Origin: Isochrysis galbana | Taxonomy: Eukaryota > Haptophyta > Isochrysidales > Isochrysidaceae | Direction of reading: 5' to 3' | NCBI GenBank assembly: GCA_018136815.1 | Contig: CM030940.1 | Span: forward strand, 3,280,601-3,344,600 | Length of the DNA: 64,000 nt | Shown here: in pieces, positions 59,985 through 64,000 of the stretch | Numbering within the stretch: position 1 is the stretch's first letter | Layout: the number at the start of each line of letters is the position of its first letter | Translations under genes and position numbers: made by a program | The notes under the pieces: generated by a model | Told to the model about the DNA's origin: nothing | Database searches by the model: none | Seen by the model: the letters and a program-made list of their open reading frames with translations, nothing else

Positions 59985-60475
59985 GCACAAGGCCTCCCAG
60001 GGAAGGAAGCCGAAGATTAAATCAGCACACGATCTCAGCACCCCTATCTTCACAACCAACGATAAAGGCGACTTAATCATGAACACGAATCTATCCCTGG
60101 TAGCGGAAGCCCTGAATATAGCGGAGCGTCTAGCCTGAGCAAGGGGCCCCCCGCCGCGAACCGATCACAAGCTGACAGCAGCCCTCAGATGCACAGAACC
60201 TCAACTGCCTGACGCCCAACACAAGGAGCAAAACATGCAATAGCCGGTAGCCCGATGGCACAGGAGGAAGGTGAGAAACAAGCCATCGGGGACCGGCACA
60301 CACCGTCTGCCCCGGAAACCCACTGCCACTGCACCCACCCAGCCCCTAGGTAGAGGTAGAGCACGAGGGGACGAGCCGCAAGGCAGGTGGAGGGGGGGGA
60401 AGGGAAACGGGCGAGGCTGCGTAGATACTGGGCAGGGTCGCGCGCGCGGCGAGAATATTAAGAAGTTTTTTTTTA
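59985..60475 (+). mobile_element. Family T 3' end, copy 3
   Basis: GRKPKIKSAHDLSTPIFTTN, then DKGDLIMNTNLSLVAEALNI and AERLA, with a stop at 60138. The 3' region has GAGCACGAGGGGACGAGCCG, CAAGGCAGGTGG and ends GAATATTAAGAAGTTTTTTT. The frame is intact over the C-terminus, as in copy 1. Confidence 0.55.
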
Positions 60476-60597
60476 CCCGACAGCGTAAGGGCGTATCCTG
60501 CAAGTAAGGGCCTTCCTCAGCTCTGGTCACCGGTCATAACCCTGGACCTTGGTCGAACTCCCCGCCGTGGTAACCACATACACACTTCTTGACGATT

Positions 60598-60660
60598 GAG
60601 ATCAGGCCTTATTTATGGGGATAAGGCCTTATTTTAAGGGCCTCATAAATAACTAGTGCA
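60598..60660. repeat. Iterated-word locus: AAGGCCTTAT
   Basis: CAGGCCTTATTTATGGGGAT, AAGGCCTTATTTTAAGGGCC, TCATAAATAA, CAGGCCTTGG in 60 bp. Non-coding. Confidence 0.5.
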
Positions 60661-60667
60661 GGCCTTG

Positions 60668-60712
60668 GATAGTACCGGGCTAGTGGGAGTAGTGGTACTC
60701 CGATGTTTTATT
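60668..60712 (+). repeat. Repeat R6, copy 2
   Basis: GATAGTACCGGGCTAGTGGG, AGTAGTGGTACTCCGATGTT, TTATT; matches 50803-50860. Confidence 0.5.
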
Positions 60713-61044
60713 GTCATCGCTGCGGAGACCGTTGTTGGGTTCGCGCGCGGACCCAACACCCCCCAACTAGAAGAGAAGAATAGTCGAGACCTAAATGTAA
60801 ACCCCACCGATTCATTCCGTCGATCGGCTCTGAAACCTAACTCATAACGATCCCCACCCTCGTGGGAGTAGCGTGGCGCAGAGGCGGGCGCTTGGTGCGG
60901 GCGGCCTGGCGCATTTGCATCTAGTGGCGGGGTGTCGGTGAACCTTTAGCCCTCGCTCGTCCTCGCTTTCTCTGCTTCTGTCTATCCCCGTGCCTTCCCC
61001 TTGTGCTCGCGCGGGTTCTCGCTTCCTCTCGTTTTCTCGCCACA

Positions 61045-61815
61045 ATGCTTGCCATGGTGGGGTGTGCGGTCATAAGCGCTCCGGCGCTCGTAGCAGAGAC
61101 GCGGCTTTGGACGAACAGCTCGGTCGTTGAGCTCGACCGCCTTGACTTGACCCCGAGCTACTCACTCACCAGCGGCTCCCGGAGAGCGCTCGCGGACGGT
61201 CCTCCCTGTACCTCTGACATCCATGGTGACTTCAATCATGAGGCGTGCTCGGCAATGTGCAAACCCGAGAGGGCTGGTGCCCACTGCAACTTCTGCAAGT
61301 GCCGCCAGTGCTCCTATTGTAGGCCGCCGCCGCCGCCTCCACCTCCTCCATCTCCGCAACCGCCGTCTCCACCACCGCCACCAGCGCCGAAGCCAGCTGC
61401 ATGCCACTCAGAGATTACCGGTGACTTCAGCTATGTTGCATGCTCTCCTTTCTGCACGAAGTCCGCCAAAACAATGCAGCACAACTGCGCATTCTGCAAG
61501 TGTAAGGGGTGCGCCCACTGCTTGCCGCCGCCACCACCGCCTCCGCCTCCGCCCCCTCCTCCACCAGAAAACTGCAACTCGGGCCTAAGTGGAGACTTGC
61601 AGGTCAAGAGCTGCGCACCATTTTGCAAAGCAGATCGCGGCAGCAAGCACTGCGCCATGTGCAAGTGCAAAGCATGCTCATTCTGCGCCGTCCCAGTCGC
61701 CATACATTCTCTCACTGCACAAGCTGCACATGGGCAAGGTCCACGCGAGCACGGATCACACGCGCAAAAATCGCAAAACGACGTCCATGGCTATTTGCAA
61801 AAACGCCTAGGGTAA
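61045..61815 (+). CDS. Secreted protein with three Cys-rich modules and polyproline linkers
   Basis: 256 residues from ATG 61045. MLAMVGCAVISAPALVAE is a signal peptide. Three modules follow with one cysteine pattern: CTSDIHGDFNHEACSAMCKP...HCNFCKCRQCSYC, CHSEITGDFSYVACSPFCTK...NCAFCKCKGCAHC, CNSGLSGDLQVKSCAPFCKA...HCAMCKCKACSFC; that is C-x-S-x(2-3)-GD(F/L)-x(3-5)-C-x3-C, then C-x2-C-x-C-x2-C-x2-C. They are separated by runs of 9 to 14 prolines with Ser/Gln. The design recalls hydroxyproline-rich extracellular matrix or scale-associated proteins of algae (inference). The last roughly 40 residues lack the pattern and may be read-through of an intron. Single exon as seen. Confidence 0.7.
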   Translation: MLAMVGCAVISAPALVAETRLWTNSSVVELDRLDLTPSYSLTSGSRRALADGPPCTSDIHGDFNHEACSAMCKPERAGAHCNFCKCRQCSYCRPPPPPPPPPSPQPPSPPPPPAPKPAACHSEITGDFSYVACSPFCTKSAKTMQHNCAFCKCKGCAHCLPPPPPPPPPPPPPPENCNSGLSGDLQVKSCAPFCKADRGSKHCAMCKCKACSFCAVPVAIHSLTAQAAHGQGPREHGSHAQKSQNDVHGYLQKRLG

Positions 61816-62080
61816 ACAGATGACAAGTGCTCTGAATCCAAGCATTGATACCGATTTTTAAGAGAATACGGGCTCGCTCACCCTGCCCCTGGACGCAATA
61901 AGAACGTGGAGCACATGGGCAAGGCGACGTTAGATTTCCGCGTGCTTTCGGCTGCTTTCGGCATGGATGTGTCAACGCGTGGCCACAAAAGCTGCACAAC
62001 TCATACACGTGCACCTTGCCATGTGCACCTAGCAAGGGACATGCAATCGTACACATCATCTGTGTGGGGCATCAAAACCT
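61816..62080. other. No gene seen
   Basis: The 3' flank of the Cys-rich gene; nothing recognised. Confidence 0.3.
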
Positions 62081-62215
62081 TTTCAAGATTCTCGCCTCGC
62101 GCGTGGCCCTGGCCGTATCTACATTGGAGCCACGCCCGTACCATATCTCTATCCCCTGATCCTACTTTGCAGCGGCCGCACTCCCCTCGTGCACTACTTA
62201 GCGCTTTGCGGGCCC
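62081..62215 (-). repeat. R1/T B-end fragment
   Basis: AAAACCTTTTCAAGATTCTC, GCCTCGCGCGTGGCCCTGGC and CTCGTGCACTACTTAG: the R1/T terminus in reverse, as at 39771. Confidence 0.5.
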
Positions 62216-62297
62216 GGGATGTGCTGGGGGTGCAATATGCAATAGCAGTAGGGGCAAGCGGCTTGCTCCGGCTCAAGTCGCGTTCCGTCACAAAAAG

Positions 62298-62577
62298 CTG
62301 TGAAGATTACGGCTACCGATATCTACTACTTTCAACCTACTTTCATAAGTGGGGGTCAATGGGGGCCTCTCGCCCCCCTCTCTTCATCGCGGACATCCCC
62401 CGGGGTGGGCCCGTACAATCAACCTCAACCTCAGCCCCTGCCTTCTGGCGCAGGGGCTGGGGATTCAACAATCTGACCCAGACCCCCCAGTGGGCGCGGG
62501 TCGTGAGCCGCACTCCCACGCCCGCGTTGGGCCTGCCCTCGAGCTAACTCCCCCCCCTTCCCTTGTCGCCAGGCATA
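62298..62577 (+). mobile_element. Repeat R3, most complete copy
   Basis: It starts GTGAAGATTACGGCTACCGA, then CTACTTTCATAAGTGGGGGT, CAATGGGGGCCTC, CGGGGTGGGCCCG, CAGGGGCTGGGGATTCAACA, GTGGGCGCGGGTCGTGAGCC, and ends in a C-rich pyrimidine tract plus GTCGCCAG. Other copies are partial: 20305-20400 (left), 42785-42835 (left, inverted), 41826-42013 (right, inverted). Confidence 0.55.
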
Positions 62578-63019
62578 CAGAGGCCGCGTGGTAGCCAAGG
62601 ACAAGGAACGCTACTTGTCGATGTGCGATGTGGGCGCACTCATGCACTCATCGAACCATACATGATACATGGGACATGGGCCGTTGGTGCAATGCGAAGC
62701 TCATGCTCGTCGGCGACTACTCCGACGAGAACTCCAAGATAAAAAAAGACCAAATTCATTGGAGATTGGAGACGAGGCGGCTGTCGCGTACCTTGGCATG
62801 GAATACGGAATACATAATACTAATCAATTTTTGGTCGCGTATCATGAAAAGTGTCTTATGATGGATGATGGAAGTGCGGCGGTCAGCTGCTAAACTCTCG
62901 ATTCTCGATTCAGACCAAGGACCTTGCCAAGGAGGCCGTCTTATCACGCATCACGGAGGTAGTCGCCGAGGATGACGGAAAAAAGAAGACGAAGAAGGTA
63001 AAGACTGGGGAGTATTAAT
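62572..63019 (+). pseudogene. Possible exon remnants of an unrecognised gene
   Basis: After the R3 end, 62578-62663 reads AYRGRVVAKDKERYLSMCDV, GALMHS before a stop. 62740-62893 reads LEIGDEAAVAYLGMEYGIHN, TNQFLVAYHEKCLMM. 62916-63018 reads TKDLAKEAVLSRITEVVAED, DGKKKTKKVKTGEY and stops. Each looks protein-like and the last follows a CGATTCAG acceptor, but they lie in different frames and I could not join them with certainty. Family unknown. Confidence 0.35.
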
Positions 63020-63529
63020 GTTAATGTTACGTCAAAACTTTCGTCGAAAATTTTTGTCTCCGGAACCTGAACCTGATGATCCTGGCCTGATGACTGATGA
63101 ATGACCACTATTATATCGTTATGTTTACACATATTCGAGTATTGTTGTAAACATACTATGGACATTTGATGGCTCGATGAGTTATGCCCTATATTCGACG
63201 GAACGCGACCAGCGAGTGCTAGTTAGCCCCATACCTTTGTCGCACCGCAACCCATCAAAATTTGTTAACAATAGAAGATTGAGCCATCCAACACTGCTTC
63301 CCCCATCCATGGCTATCTATAAAGGCAGCACATGCAAAGCGCGAGCGCAGCACACGCATACATCAAAATCAACAAAGCAAGGCTCATGCTCAAAGTGGGA
63401 CCAAAATATGGACGGCATTTACAGCCGCGTTCCGTGCCCTGAAGAGGAAAAATCCCCGATCCCATCGCGAATGAATGCACGGCATTAGTAATCCATTGAT
63501 CGACGACCGATGCTCGTGTTGTTCCACGC
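63020..63529. other. No gene seen
   Basis: AT-richer than average to 63200, then mixed. A short motif-free frame at 63177-63488 is not supported. Confidence 0.3.
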
Positions 63530-63907
63530 TCACTTCTTGCCCGCGAGTGCTGCCTGGATTGCCTCCTGCTGCTTCCGGTACGCCTCCTTCTCAGCCTGCG
63601 CCTCGTTGCGAAAGCCGCGCCCCTTTTCCCGGTAGAAATCAGCAAGCTCACTGCCCTGAGCGACATCTGCATTGATGATCTTGTAGTTCTCATCCATGAT
63701 GGGCCTGGGGGCGTACTTGTACTCCTTGGCCGCCTCACGTGCAGCCTTGGTGGACTTGACCTTGGTGGCCGAGGCGCAAGTGGGGATGGCGGCGACCGCG
63801 CTAAGAGCGCTGCCGATGAGAGCACGTCGAGAGAGTGCTTCAGTGAGCTGCATCCCTGTCACCGAGGCGAGGAAGGCGAGGAGGATCACCAGCTTGTGTG
63901 CGAACAT
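63530..63907 (-). CDS. Small thylakoid-lumen protein with tripartite (SP-transit-Tat) leader
   Basis: 125 residues. Residues 1-19 (MFAHKLVILLAFLASVTGM) are a signal peptide. Residues 26-48 are a twin-arginine signal: LSRRALIGSALSAVAAIPTC, ending at ASA with a signal-peptidase site. The remaining roughly 77 residues are charged: KVKSTKAAREAAKEYKYAPR, PIMDENYKIINADVAQGSEL, then a Lys/Gln/Ala helix to ALAGKK. This leader order means ER, plastid, then Tat transport into the thylakoid lumen in algae with complex plastids. The mature part is not a recognised extrinsic photosystem subunit. Single exon; the start is near the window end, and the upstream 55 bp contain no other ATG in frame that I would prefer. 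Confidence 0.65.
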   Translation of the reverse strand: MFAHKLVILLAFLASVTGMQLTEALSRRALIGSALSAVAAIPTCASATKVKSTKAAREAAKEYKYAPRPIMDENYKIINADVAQGSELADFYREKGRGFRNEAQAEKEAYRKQQEAIQAALAGKK

Positions 63908-64000
63908 GACGAGTTGCGTGCAGGTCGACCTCTCCGCAAATCCTGATGCGAGACCTCTCTCGCACGAATGATGGGTGAGGAGAGAGAGTCAGAGCGAGCG

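Overview
The window is nuclear DNA of a microalga with a complex, red-lineage plastid. A haptophyte is the best guess, but nothing here proves it. Three things point that way. (1) Genes are split by short introns (about 55-210 bp; one of 720 bp) with donors that nearly always start GTG and one GC-AG intron. (2) The predicted plastid proteins have a secretory signal peptide followed by a transit-like stretch, and one adds a twin-arginine thylakoid signal. (3) Recognisable genes are sparse islands in a sea of short repeats, LTR-element remnants and DNA-transposon wrecks. No rRNA, convincing tRNA gene, CRISPR array or bacterial-style operon was seen.

Layout. 1-0.5 kb: 3' end of an unknown gene. 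3.2-6.0 kb: MYND zinc finger + ubiquitin-specific protease, whose intron holds a 465-bp GA tract. 6.2-8.5 kb: a MITE and a truncated retrotransposon end. 8.6-9.3 kb: zinc finger + XAP5/FAM50-like protein. 9.5-13.5 kb: transposon block with an IS5-type transposase and a retropepsin fragment. 14.5-15.1 kb: organellar GGQ release-factor-like protein. 15.5-18.8 kb: copia-type leader and a dead Asp/Asn beta-hydroxylase copy. 19.3-20.0 kb: plastid DUF3119 protein. 21.6-23.9 kb: six-exon ankyrin-J-domain gene. 24.2-29.7 kb: chromodomain-BED-hAT wreck, an acyl-CoA-binding/GOLD gene (26.2-27.4 kb) and a second BED element. 30.4-31.7 kb: renalase-like flavoprotein. 32-36.5 kb: nested LTR retroelements. 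37.1-37.6 kb: EF-hand-like protein. 38.8-39.6 kb: PAM16/TIM16. 40.5-42.8 kb: repeats and a second, truncated hydroxylase copy. 43.2-43.9 kb: CstF-64-like protein without an RRM. 44.2-44.9 kb: collapsed copia element. 47.2-48.4 kb: tandem NTF2-like plastid protein. 51.3-52.2 kb: unknown membrane protein. 53.7-56.1 kb: divergent pair folylpolyglutamate synthase / beta-hydroxyacid dehydrogenase. 56.5-57.1 kb: gene fragments. 58.5-59.3 kb: conserved protist protein. 61.0-61.8 kb: secreted Cys-rich/polyproline protein. 63.5-63.9 kb: thylakoid-lumen protein.

The genes are unrelated housekeeping functions (ubiquitin, mitochondrial import, mRNA 3'-end formation, folate, plastid biology), not one pathway. 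The most unusual signals are: loci built from iterated copies of a locus-specific 7-12-bp word; a GTAC-centred palindrome upstream of several start codons; and a modular repeat (called R1 below) sharing one end with a truncated retrotransposon-like family (called T). Names R1-R6 and T are labels for this window only. Exon coordinates were derived by hand from splice signals and frame continuity.
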